From NCBI GenBank assembly GCA_041916775.1, contig JAYRYZ010000004.1, forward strand, positions 143,107-207,106: 64,000 nucleotides of DNA, read 5' to 3'. The stretch is from UBA2357 sp041916775. Lineage in GTDB: Bacteria; Pseudomonadota; Gammaproteobacteria; Burkholderiales; Rhodocyclaceae. Numbering within the stretch: the first letter of the stretch is position 1; each line of letters begins with the position of its first letter. This document shows, in pieces, positions 56,909 to 64,000 of the stretch. A model generated the notes under the pieces. That model ran no database searches and was not told the origin of the DNA. It saw nothing but the letters and a program-made list of their open reading frames with translations. The translations under genes were made by a program, and so were the position numbers.

Positions 56909-57763
56909 TCATGCCCCGGCCGGCGTCGGGCCGAACGGCCGGTCACCCAGGATCGTCGCGCGGTGCATCACGCGCCGGTGCGGCAGGTAGTCGGCCACCG
57001 CGTAGTGCTGGGTGACGCGGTTGTCCCAGAAGGCGACGTCGTTCTCCTGCCAGCGCCAGCGCAGGGTGAACTCGGGCCGTGCGATGTGGGCGAACAGCGC
57101 GGCGAGTAGCGCATCGCTCTCGCGTGGATGGAGCTCGACGATGCGGGTGGTGAAGCCTTCGTTCACGAACAGCGCCTTGCGCCCTGTGACCGGATGCACC
57201 CGTACCACCGGATGGATGAGCGGCGGGTGGCGGTCACGGGTGGCCTCCCACTGCGCTCTTGCTGCGGGGGTGAGGGTGTGGCGGCTGGCGGGGAAGGACT
57301 TGGTGAAATCGTGCTCGGCGCTGAGGCCGTCGAGCAGCGTCTGCAGCGGCGCCGAGAGCGCCTCGTAGGCGGCCGCACCGCTCGCCCACAGGGTGTCGCC
57401 GCCCACCGGCGGCAGCGTTTTCGCGGCGAGCACCGCGCCCAGCGGCGGGGTCTCGATGAAGGTGACGTCGATGTGCCAGTTGTCGTTGTCGGGCAGGTTG
57501 TCGTGGTGGGTGTCGAGCACCATGATCTCGGGCTGTTCCGCCACGTTCGGGTAGATCGGGTGCACATGCAGGTCGCCGAAGCGGGCGGCGAAGTCGCGCT
57601 GGGCGCGCGGGGTGAGCGGCTGGTCGCGGAAGAACAGGATCTGGTGCGCGAGCAGTGCCTGCTGCAGCGCGGACTGGGTGGCGGCGTCCAGCGGCCGGGC
57701 CAGCGTGACGCCCTCCACGAGGGCGCCCAGCGCGCGGGTCAGGGGGGTGATCTTCAGGCTCAT
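56909..57763 (-). CDS. tauD: TauD: taurine dioxygenase
   Basis: The 284-residue Fe(II)/2-oxoglutarate dioxygenase splits taurine into sulfite and aminoacetaldehyde. The iron site is His97 and Asp99 in NWHIDVTF and the distal His267 in VMHRATI; 2-oxoglutarate is held by the Arg in the same C-terminal stretch. It also shows FGDLHVHPIYPN and GGDTLWAS. Length is typical. It is divergent from tauABC, 227 bases apart, rather than the last gene of the operon as in E. coli. Confidence 0.92.
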   Translation of the reverse strand: MSLKITPLTRALGALVEGVTLARPLDAATQSALQQALLAHQILFFRDQPLTPRAQRDFAARFGDLHVHPIYPNVAEQPEIMVLDTHHDNLPDNDNWHIDVTFIETPPLGAVLAAKTLPPVGGDTLWASGAAAYEALSAPLQTLLDGLSAEHDFTKSFPASRHTLTPAARAQWEATRDRHPPLIHPVVRVHPVTGRKALFVNEGFTTRIVELHPRESDALLAALFAHIARPEFTLRWRWQENDVAFWDNRVTQHYAVADYLPHRRVMHRATILGDRPFGPTPAGA

Positions 57764-57831
57764 GAAAGCTCCGGATGGGAATGAACGGACATCTGCGGGG
57801 CGCTACCTTAGCCAGCGGCGCGACCCTGCCC

Positions 57832-57918
57832 AACCAACAAGAATTCATATCCATTCCACGGCCGTGCATGAGCCCGGCTTATCGCATCCGCCCATAAGCT
57901 ATTGAAGATTTGTTGGTT
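57832..57918. promoter_or_regulatory. Paired AACCAACAA motifs in the tauD-tauA gap
   Basis: AACCAACAA at 57832-57840 lies 69 bases before tauD. Its inverse TTGTTGGTT at 57910-57918 lies 73 bases before tauA. The two copies face each other and each sits at almost the same distance from its gene, which points to a divergent, co-regulated promoter pair. Confidence 0.55.
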
Positions 57919-57990
57919 CTGCGGCGCGATGCGGCGCGCCTAAGATCCGCTCCGTCATCCCATCCCAACGAGAACAGACGGAGTTTCCGC

Positions 57991-59007
57991 ATGACCGACC
58001 GACGCAGCTTCCTCCTCAAGACCACCCTCCTCGCCACTGCGCTGCTGGCGGGCGCCGCCCAGGCCCAGCAGAAGGAGGTGACCATCGCCTACCAGGACAT
58101 GCTCGTGCCGTGGCGCGTCGCACAGGCCGCCGGCGAGGTCGAGAAGGCCACCGGCTACAAGGTGAACTTCCGCCAGTTCGCCGGGGGCGGCGACGTGATC
58201 CGCGCACTCGCCTCCGGCCAGGTGCACATCGGCGAGGCCGGCTCGGCGCCGATCGCGGCCGGTATCTCGCAGGGCCTGCCGGTCGAGTTGTTCTGGATCC
58301 TCAGCGACATCAACGACGCCGAGGCGCTGGTGGTGCGCAATGGCGCGGGCATCAACGCGGTCGCTGACCTCAAGGGCAAGCGCATCGGCGTGCCCTTCAC
58401 CTCCACCACCCACTTCCACACGCTGGTGGCGTTGGAGCATGCGGGGGTCGCACCCGGCGACGTGAAGATCGTGAACCTGCGCCCGCCCGAGATCGCCGCC
58501 GCCTGGGAGCGCGGCGACATCGACGCGACGTTCGTGTGGGAGCCGGTGCTCTCCAAGGTCAAGGCGAATGGCACGGTGCTGGTGTCCTCCGGCGAGATCG
58601 CCAAGACCACGGGCAAGACGACCTTCGACGGCGTGGTGGTGAACAAGGATTGGGCAAAGGACAACGGCGAGTTCCTCACCAAGTTCACCGCGTTGCTCGC
58701 CGCTGCCGACGCGCGCTACCGCAGCGAGAAAGCCGGCTGGACGGTGGGTTCATCCGAAGTCGCCGCGATCGCGAAGCTCTCCGGCGCGAAGCCGGAGGAC
58801 GTGCCGGCCGGTCTTGCGCTCTACCGTTTCCCGGACGCCGCCGAGCAGGCCGGCACGCGCTGGCTGGGTGGCGGTGCGGCCGGCGGGGCCGCGCAATCGC
58901 TCGCCGCGACCGCCGCCTTCCTGAAGAGCCAGGGCACGATTGCGCATGTGCTGCCCGACTATGCGGTGGGGGTCACGCCGCGCTACGTGGAACAGGTGGG
59001 GCGGTGA
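57991..59007 (+). CDS. tauA: TauA: taurine-binding periplasmic protein
   Basis: The 338-residue binding protein starts with a signal peptide (RRSFLLKTTLLATALLAGAAQAQ) that begins with RRSF, a weak Tat-like motif, although Sec export is more likely. The mature part has the TauA/SsuA pattern: VTIAYQDMLVPWRVAQAAGEVEKATGY, FRQFAGGGDVIRALASGQVHIGEAGSAPIAAGISQGLPVELFWI, and GVPFTSTTHFHTLVALEHAGV. It captures taurine for TauBC. CGGAG lies before the ATG at 57991. tauB starts inside its stop. Confidence 0.92.
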   Translation: MTDRRSFLLKTTLLATALLAGAAQAQQKEVTIAYQDMLVPWRVAQAAGEVEKATGYKVNFRQFAGGGDVIRALASGQVHIGEAGSAPIAAGISQGLPVELFWILSDINDAEALVVRNGAGINAVADLKGKRIGVPFTSTTHFHTLVALEHAGVAPGDVKIVNLRPPEIAAAWERGDIDATFVWEPVLSKVKANGTVLVSSGEIAKTTGKTTFDGVVVNKDWAKDNGEFLTKFTALLAAADARYRSEKAGWTVGSSEVAAIAKLSGAKPEDVPAGLALYRFPDAAEQAGTRWLGGGAAGGAAQSLAATAAFLKSQGTIAHVLPDYAVGVTPRYVEQVGR

Positions 59008-59882
59008 GCCACGCCGCCGTGTTGTCGCGCGCGCCCGGGGCTGCGCGGGCGCCGTCGGTGGCCACGCCGCGGGTGTCGGCGCCGGCCGGCGCGGGCGGTT
59101 CCCTGTCGATCCGCGACCTCAGCGTGCGCTTCGACGGGCGCGACGCAGGCGCAGCGGGCGGGACGCTGGCACTGTCGGCGGTGAATCTCGACATCCGGCG
59201 CGGCGACTTCGTGGTCGCGCTGGGGGCGTCCGGTTGCGGCAAGACCACCCTGCTGTCGTGCATCGCCGGCTTCATCACCCCTTCCGCGGGCGAGATCCTG
59301 CTCGATGGCGCGCCGGTGCGCGGTCCGGGCGCGGAGCGCGGCGTGGTGTTCCAGAAGCACGCGCTGCTGCCCTGGCTGAGCGTGCTCGACAACGTCGCCT
59401 TCGGCCTGCGCCTGCGTGGCATGGGCCGGGCCGAGCGCCACGCGCTGGCGCGCGAGAAGTTGGCACAGGTCGGGCTCGAGCACGTCGCCGACCACCCGGT
59501 GTATCGACTCTCCGGTGGCATGCAGCAGCGTGTCGGTATCGCCCGCGCGCTGGCGGCCAACCCGGCGGTGCTGTTGATGGACGAACCGTTCGGCGCGCTC
59601 GACGCGCTGACCCGCGAGCAGATCCAGGAGCTGGTGCTGCGCGTGTGGGCGGCCGAGCGCAAGACGGTGTTCTTCATCACCCACGGGGTGGAGGAGGCGC
59701 TCTTCCTCGCGACCCGGCTGATCGTCATGAGCCCGTCGCCGGGGCGTGTCGTGCATGAGTTCGCGCTGCCGTTCGCGCGGCGCTACGTCGAATGCGGCGA
59801 CGCCCGCGCGGTGAAGTCGGACGCGGAGTTCATCCGCTGGCGCGAGCATGTGCTGGGCCTGATCCACGGAGGTGGGCGATGA
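59004..59882 (+). CDS. tauB: TauB: taurine ABC transporter ATPase
   Basis: The 292-residue ATPase begins with GTG at 59004, overlapping the tauA stop (GTGA). It has Walker A GASGCGKTT (about 77-85), the signature LSGGMQQRVGIARAL, Walker B VLLMDEPFGALD, and the H-loop FITHGVEEALFLA. About 35 residues precede the ABC fold. It energises TauC. ATGA overlap joins it to tauC. Confidence 0.92.
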   Translation: MSHAAVLSRAPGAARAPSVATPRVSAPAGAGGSLSIRDLSVRFDGRDAGAAGGTLALSAVNLDIRRGDFVVALGASGCGKTTLLSCIAGFITPSAGEILLDGAPVRGPGAERGVVFQKHALLPWLSVLDNVAFGLRLRGMGRAERHALAREKLAQVGLEHVADHPVYRLSGGMQQRVGIARALAANPAVLLMDEPFGALDALTREQIQELVLRVWAAERKTVFFITHGVEEALFLATRLIVMSPSPGRVVHEFALPFARRYVECGDARAVKSDAEFIRWREHVLGLIHGGGR

Positions 59883-60760
59883 GTCTGGATCTGCCCGGCT
59901 TGCCGCCCATTCCGGCCGGGGCGCCTGCATCGGAACCTGCCTCGCAGCCTGCAACCGCATTGCCCGCGGCGCAGGCGCATCCGTTTCCGGTCGAGGGGCA
60001 GTCGGTGCTGGTGTCCGCGCTCACCGTTGCGGCCCTGCTTGGGCTGTGGTGGGCTGCGACCCGCTTCGGCTGGCTGCCGCCGCTGGTGTTGCCATCGCCC
60101 GGCGCAATCGCCGATGCACTGCTCGCGGCCCATCGTGGCGAACTGCAGGGCGGGCGCACGCTGTTCGAGCACTTCCTGTGGAGCTTCGGGCGGGTGCTGG
60201 CGGGCTTCGGGCTTGCCTGCCTCACCGCGATTCCCATCGGCATCCTCATGGGCGTATCGCGCATCGCGCGCGGCTTCTTCGATCCGCCGATCGAGTTCTA
60301 CCGGCCCTTGCCGCCGCTCGCCTACCTGCCCTTGATCGTGATCTGGTTCGGCATCGACGAGACCGCCAAGGTGTTGCTGATCTACCTCGCGTGTTTCGCG
60401 CCGCTCGCGGTGTCGGCGCGCGCCGGGGTGCGCGCGGCGCAGCCGGAGCAGATCCACGCGGCGCTGTCGCTGGGTGCCACGCGCCTGCAGGTGGTGCGGC
60501 ACGTGATCCTGCCCGCGGCGCTGCCGGAGATCCTCACCGGCATGCGCATCGCCATCGGCTTCGGCTGGACCACGCTGGTCGCGGCGGAACTGGTCGCGGC
60601 CACCGTGGGCCTGGGGCAGCTGGTGATGAACGCGTCGAACTTCCTGCGCACCGACGTGGTGGTGATGGGAATCCTCGTCATCGGCGTCATCGCCTGGCTG
60701 TTCGATCTGGCGATGCGCCGCATCGAAAGTCATTGCGTTCCCTGGAAGGGGCGCGGCTGA
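59879..60760 (+). CDS. tauC: TauC: taurine ABC transporter permease
   Basis: The 293-residue permease has six helices and the Ssu/Tau contact motif EQIHAALSLGATRLQVVRHVILPAALPEILTGMRIAIGFGWTTLVAAELVAA. LPPLAYLPLIVIWFGIDETAKVLLI is typical. A Pro/Ala-rich head of about 40 residues precedes the first helix. It overlaps tauB by four bases and is followed after 67 bases by an EAL-like gene in the same direction. Confidence 0.92.
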   Translation: MSLDLPGLPPIPAGAPASEPASQPATALPAAQAHPFPVEGQSVLVSALTVAALLGLWWAATRFGWLPPLVLPSPGAIADALLAAHRGELQGGRTLFEHFLWSFGRVLAGFGLACLTAIPIGILMGVSRIARGFFDPPIEFYRPLPPLAYLPLIVIWFGIDETAKVLLIYLACFAPLAVSARAGVRAAQPEQIHAALSLGATRLQVVRHVILPAALPEILTGMRIAIGFGWTTLVAAELVAATVGLGQLVMNASNFLRTDVVVMGILVIGVIAWLFDLAMRRIESHCVPWKGRG

Positions 60761-60827
60761 ACCTTGCGCGCCGCGGTGCGATCGAGCGGATCGCACGCGC
60801 GCGACATCCTCCCGGGAGAACAAGACC

Positions 60828-61664
60828 ATGAATACCCTCACTGCGCAGCCCGCCGATCCGATCGCGCGCCTGCCCATTCGCTGGCAGCCGGGGTTGTCCC
60901 TGCAGCGCACGCCGGACGGGCGCGCGCTCGGGCGCTTCTTCGGCGCCCGCCTGTCCAGCGTCTATCAGACCCTGATCGCCTCCGACACCGGCCAGCCGGT
61001 CGGGCGCGAGGCCTTCGTGCGTTGCCAGGCGGAGCGTGCAGCCGACGGCCGCGAGGGGCTCTCGCCCTGGAGCCTGTTCTCGCTCGTCGCTGACGACGAC
61101 ACCCTGGTCGGGCTCGACCGCCTGTGCCGCACCCTGCATGTGCTCAACGACCCGCTTGCGGGCGATGACGCGTCCGCCGGAAAGGGCCTGCTGTTCCTGA
61201 ACGTGCATGGGCGCCTGCTGCCGGCGGTGGCCGAGGATCACGGCCGGGCGTTCCGCCTCATCCTGGAGGTGCTCGGGCGCGCGCCGGCCGACATCGTCAT
61301 CGAGACGCCGGCAAGCGCATGCGCCGATCCGCGTCTGCTGGGCTTCGTGCTTTCCAACTACCGGCTCAACGGCTTTCGCGTCGCCGCCAACCTCGCGTCC
61401 CCGGCAGATCTGGACGCGCTGCTGCAGGTGGTGCGGCCCAACTTCGTCAAGCTCGACATGCGCCACTTCAGCGATGCCGAGGCCGTCCGCGCCTTCACCG
61501 TGCGGGCGCGCGAAGAGGGTGTGCGCACGGTGCTGACGCGCGTCGAACACAGCCACAACCTCGCCGCCATCCGGCCGACGCCAGATCTCTGGCTGCAGGG
61601 CCATGCGGTGGATGGACTCGTCGAAGCAGGTTTCGGCGGCCGCCGGCGGCATTCGGCCGCCTGA
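60828..61664 (+). CDS. Degenerate EAL-domain protein
   Basis: The 278-residue protein follows an EAL fold, but the catalytic motif is changed: QPVGREAFVRC holds EAF where active cyclic-di-GMP phosphodiesterases have EAL. LLFLNVHGRLL, IVIETPASA (normally EITE), FVKLDMRHF (normally DxxKID) and VEHSHN are seen. Several acidic metal ligands are missing or moved, so it probably binds cyclic-di-GMP or serves as a protein partner and is not an active hydrolase. It follows tauC after 67 bases, which suggests a place in the taurine operon. Confidence 0.75.
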   Translation: MNTLTAQPADPIARLPIRWQPGLSLQRTPDGRALGRFFGARLSSVYQTLIASDTGQPVGREAFVRCQAERAADGREGLSPWSLFSLVADDDTLVGLDRLCRTLHVLNDPLAGDDASAGKGLLFLNVHGRLLPAVAEDHGRAFRLILEVLGRAPADIVIETPASACADPRLLGFVLSNYRLNGFRVAANLASPADLDALLQVVRPNFVKLDMRHFSDAEAVRAFTVRAREEGVRTVLTRVEHSHNLAAIRPTPDLWLQGHAVDGLVEAGFGGRRRHSAA

Positions 61665-61680
61665 TATTCGGCCGCCTGAT
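61651..61680. repeat. Tandem 15-base direct repeat
   Basis: ATTCGGCCGCCTGAT occurs twice in a row (61651-61665 and 61666-61680). The stop of the EAL-like gene (61662-61664) lies in the first copy, so the duplication does not change the protein. Confidence 0.8.
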
Positions 61681-61768
61681 GTGCGGAAGGCAGGCGGTTG
61701 CACGAGCGCCCGCCAGCCGTCCCATCCTGCGATGGTGTTCGGGGTGCGCCTTCGTGCGCTCCCTGACG

Positions 61769-62461
61769 TCAGGGCTGCAGGGTCGTGCGGGGCAGGCTGT
61801 TGAGCAGCCTGCGCGTGGTGTGACGCAGGCGAGCGAGTGCGCCGTAGCGACCTCTGCGCCCGCCGTGCAGGGCATCGAAGCCACCCAACGGGTGGTCCGC
61901 GCCCCAGGCGCGCAGGGATTCCAGCAGTTCGAGCGCCTGAGGCCAGGGGCCGAAGCCCGACTCGGCATTGATGTGTCCGGCGCGGCCGATGTCGAGGAAA
62001 CGGCTGCCCCAGGTTTCGGCCCACGCGCGCGCATCGTCGGCGCGCATCCACGGGTCGTCCGCGCTTGCGACGAGCAGGCTGCAGCTCGCGAGCGGCGTGT
62101 CGGGAAGGCAGTCCGCGACGCTCTCCACGGCCGGCCCTTCGCCGCAGTGACGCAGACCGAGCGGGCTGAAGCGCTGCGGATCTGCCGGCGCCACCAGCAG
62201 CAGGCCGGCGACCTTCTCCGGGCGGTCCGCCGCGGCGATCACGCTCGCGAGGCAGCCGAAGCTGTGTGCGACGAGCAGCACCGGGGTGGGGGCGTCGTCG
62301 ATCTGCTGGCGCACGCTGGCGGCCCAGCGCGCCAGGACGGGCGCTTCCCAGTCGATGCCGGTGACGCGGCGGGCGTCCGGGCGTTGCGCTTCCAGCCAGG
62401 TCTGCCAGTGCGCGGGCCCGCTGCCGCGGTAGCCGGGGACGGTGATGAGCGAACGATCCAT
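61769..62461 (-). CDS. RBBP9/YdeN-family alpha/beta hydrolase
   Basis: The 230-residue protein has the small serine-hydrolase pattern: ITVPGYRGSGPAHWQTWLE, the nucleophile in VAHSFGCLASV (Ser near residue 68), an Asp in SADDPWM, and a His in GRAGHINAESGFGPWPQALELL. The C-terminal 40 residues are basic and not part of the fold. AGGAGA precedes the ATG. It lies 98 bases after the second sbp gene on the same strand but behind a strong terminator. The substrate is unknown. Confidence 0.85.
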   Translation of the reverse strand: MDRSLITVPGYRGSGPAHWQTWLEAQRPDARRVTGIDWEAPVLARWAASVRQQIDDAPTPVLLVAHSFGCLASVIAAADRPEKVAGLLLVAPADPQRFSPLGLRHCGEGPAVESVADCLPDTPLASCSLLVASADDPWMRADDARAWAETWGSRFLDIGRAGHINAESGFGPWPQALELLESLRAWGADHPLGGFDALHGGRRGRYGALARLRHTTRRLLNSLPRTTLQP

Positions 62462-62501
62462 GCTGATTTCTCCTGTGCGCGACGGAACCCGGCGCAAGAA
62501 A

Positions 62502-62536
62502 ACGGGCCGGGCCGCGTGGTCGCGTGCCCGGCCCGT
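62502..62536 (-). terminator. Terminator of the second sulfate-binding protein gene
   Basis: A perfect 11-bp GC stem (62502-62512 with 62526-62536) closes a 13-base loop and is followed on the minus strand by TTTTCTT. It lies 23 bases past the stop of the second sbp gene. Confidence 0.85.
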
Positions 62537-62559
62537 CATGCGCTGCCCGTCACCGGGCG

Positions 62560-63570
62560 TTATTTGCCGGCGTAGATCTGGTCGAACACGCCGCCGTCCG
62601 CGAAGTGCCTCTTCTGCGCCGCCTGCCAGCCGCCGAGGTCGTCGATGGTGATGAGGTTCACCTTGGGAAAGCGCGCGATGTCGGCCGGGTCGGCAAACTC
62701 GGGTTTCACCGGCCGGTAGTAGTGCTTCGCCGCCAGCTTCTGCCCGACCGGCGAGTAGAGGTACTCGAGGTAGGCCTCGGCCGCCTTGCGCGTGCCGCGC
62801 TTGTCGGCGACGCCATCGACGACCGTGACCGGCGGTTCGGCGAGGATGGACACCGACGGCACGACGATCTCGAACTTGTCCGGTCCGAGCTCGTTGATCG
62901 ACAGGAAGGCCTCGTTCTCCCACGCCAGCAGCACATCGCCGATGCCGCGCTGAACGAATGTGTTGGTCGAGCCGCGCGCGCCCGAGTCGAGCACCGGCAC
63001 GTGCTTCAGCAGATCGGTCACGAAGGCCTGTGCGCTCTGCTCGTTGCCGCCCGGCAGCTTGAGTGCATAGCCCCAGGCGGCCAGGTAGTTCCAGCGCGCG
63101 CCGCCCGAAGTCTTGGGGTTGGGGGTGATCACTTCCACGCCCGGCTTCACCAGGTCGCCCCAGTCCTTGATGCCCTTGGGGTTACCCTTGCGCACCAGGA
63201 ACACGATGGTCGAGGTGTAGGGCGAGCTGTTGTGCGCGAGCCGCTTCTGCCAGTCGGCGGGGATCTTGCCGGTCTTCTCGGCGATGGCGTCGATGTCGTA
63301 GGCGAGGGCGAGCGTGACGACGTCGGCTTCCAGCCCGTCGATCACCGCGCGCGCCTGCTTGCCGGCGCCGCCATGGGACTGCTTGATGTCCAGCGTCTCG
63401 CCGGTCTTTTCCTTCCAGTACTTGATGAACTCGGGGTTGAATTCCTGGTACAGCTCGCGCGTCGGATCGTAGGAGACGTTGAGCAGGCTGGTCTGGGCGA
63501 AGGCCGGGAGCGCGAGGCCGGAGGCCAATGCGGCGGCGAGCAGGGTGCGGCGGAGGGCGCTGAATTTCAT
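62560..63570 (-). CDS. Second sulfate-binding periplasmic protein (Sbp paralogue)
   Basis: The 336-residue protein has a signal peptide ending LALPAFAQ near residue 26 and the same pattern as the first Sbp: LLNVSYDPTRELYQEFNPEF, KQSHGGAGKQARAVIDGLEADVVTLAL, VFLVRKGNPKGIKDWGDL, and NPKTSGGARWNYLAAWGYAL. It has no permease genes beside it, so it probably serves the CysTWA transporter, perhaps with another affinity or for thiosulfate. Its last coded stretch is almost the same as in the first sbp gene at the DNA level. An AACCAATAA motif lies 61 bases before its start. Confidence 0.93.
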   Translation of the reverse strand: MKFSALRRTLLAAALASGLALPAFAQTSLLNVSYDPTRELYQEFNPEFIKYWKEKTGETLDIKQSHGGAGKQARAVIDGLEADVVTLALAYDIDAIAEKTGKIPADWQKRLAHNSSPYTSTIVFLVRKGNPKGIKDWGDLVKPGVEVITPNPKTSGGARWNYLAAWGYALKLPGGNEQSAQAFVTDLLKHVPVLDSGARGSTNTFVQRGIGDVLLAWENEAFLSINELGPDKFEIVVPSVSILAEPPVTVVDGVADKRGTRKAAEAYLEYLYSPVGQKLAAKHYYRPVKPEFADPADIARFPKVNLITIDDLGGWQAAQKRHFADGGVFDQIYAGK

Positions 63571-63630
63571 CGTGGGTTCCTTTCGGTTGAGTGGATGGCC
63601 TGCAATCTAGCGGCCGCACCGGCCCCGCCC

Positions 63631-63639
63631 AACCAATAA
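63631..63639 (-). promoter_or_regulatory. AACCAATAA motif before the second sbp
   Basis: On the plus strand CCCAACCAATAAAAAA lies 61-77 bases before the start. It matches the CCCAACCAACAAG sequence before tauD, at about the same distance. The 273-base gap 63571-63843 holds this and the region before vgrG, and no further gene. Confidence 0.5.
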
Positions 63640-63843
63640 AAAACGCATTGCTTTTTCAGGATCCACTGCGGGCACGGTAGTTCGGCTGGCCCTGGCGGTG
63701 AAAACTATCGATTGACATGGCGCATGGCAGTCTGGAAAAATGACGAACAGCTAATGTGTTTTACATAATCCGGACTGCAACATGCCCTGCCTATTTCCTG
63801 TCCCCGCTGCCGCCATCCCGGCCGTTCTCCCCCGGAGCCCGCA

Positions 63844-64000
63844 ATGAACCGCCTCCTCACCGCCCACACTCCCCTGGGCGACGCCCTGTGGGCGGTGAGC
63901 CTGGTAGGCCGCGAGGCTCTCTCCACGCTCTACCACTTCAACATCCGCTTCAAATCGCTGGACCCCAACATCGACTGTCAGGCGATGATCGGGGAGCTCT
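63844..64000 (+). CDS. VgrG-like type VI secretion spike protein (partial)
   Basis: The first 52 residues of a protein running off the right edge are seen: LLTAHTPLGDALWAVSLVGREALSTLYHFNIRFKS. This is the opening of VgrG/TssI proteins (gp27-like part), which form the tip of the type VI secretion tube and carry effectors. The ATG at 63844 has a GGAG-type site upstream. What follows is outside the window. Confidence 0.8.
   Translation, partial: MNRLLTAHTPLGDALWAVSLVGREALSTLYHFNIRFKSLDPNIDCQAMIGEL

Overview
The window looks like a chromosome segment of a betaproteobacterium of the Rhodocyclales (Thauera/Azoarcus/Aromatoleum type). This rests on the high GC, the betaproteobacterial single-cysteine DksA, an SAH riboswitch on metH, a HupK-HypABFCDE cluster with a short HypF, and the sulfur-linked gene content. 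No search was run, so the genus is an inference. Most of the window is dense and uses one GC-rich codon style. A few genes with visibly lower GC (13.2-14.2 kb, 18.4-18.9 kb, 26.0-26.7 kb, 43 kb) look like later arrivals.

Layout. 0-3 kb: thrH, then a nitrogen-control patch in which a TorF-type porin gene and a divergent PII-like gene each carry a sigma-54 promoter with an upstream NtrC-like site. 2.5-9.2 kb: ubiK, comM, a Bcr/CflA exporter, an orphan LivG/LivF pair, and pdxH between two BamE-like proteins. 9.2-13 kb: metH behind a full promoter, SAH riboswitch and terminator assembly. 13-26 kb: metabolic and hypothetical genes (icd with a divergent LysR, xth/pyrE, a molybdopterin oxidoreductase, a sirtuin). 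26.0-26.7 kb: a small overlapping pair that could be an effector and its immunity protein. 26.8-30.6 kb: prfC, a membrane-anchored retropepsin-like protease and a YdgA protein. 30.8-37.2 kb: a translationally coupled [NiFe]-hydrogenase maturation operon (hupK hypA hypB hypF hypC hypD hypE) without structural genes nearby. 37.2-39.4 kb: a Zur-like regulator, dksA and a COG0523 GTPase. 39.4-45 kb: MFS transporter with a MocR regulator, a Phd/PIN toxin-antitoxin pair, a LysE exporter and an Asp/Glu racemase.

The last 20 kb are devoted to sulfur. The sulfate uptake operon (sbp, cysT, cysW) is separated from cysA-cysB by terC, which has a yybP-ykoY-type riboswitch, and by an AI-2E transporter. Upstream of sbp on the same strand lies a family 2A encapsulin cluster: rhodanese, serine acetyltransferase, encapsulin shell, and cysteine desulfurase with a long disordered N-terminus that should target it into the shell. 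Next come divergent tauD and tauABC, an EAL-like protein, a small hydrolase and a second sulfate-binding protein. Together these genes import sulfate and taurine, release sulfite from taurine, make O-acetylserine, and mobilise cysteine sulfur inside a protein nanocompartment. A short promoter-proximal motif recurs before tauA, tauD, the second sbp and the rhodanese gene. The window ends in the first codons of a VgrG, so the organism has type VI secretion parts.
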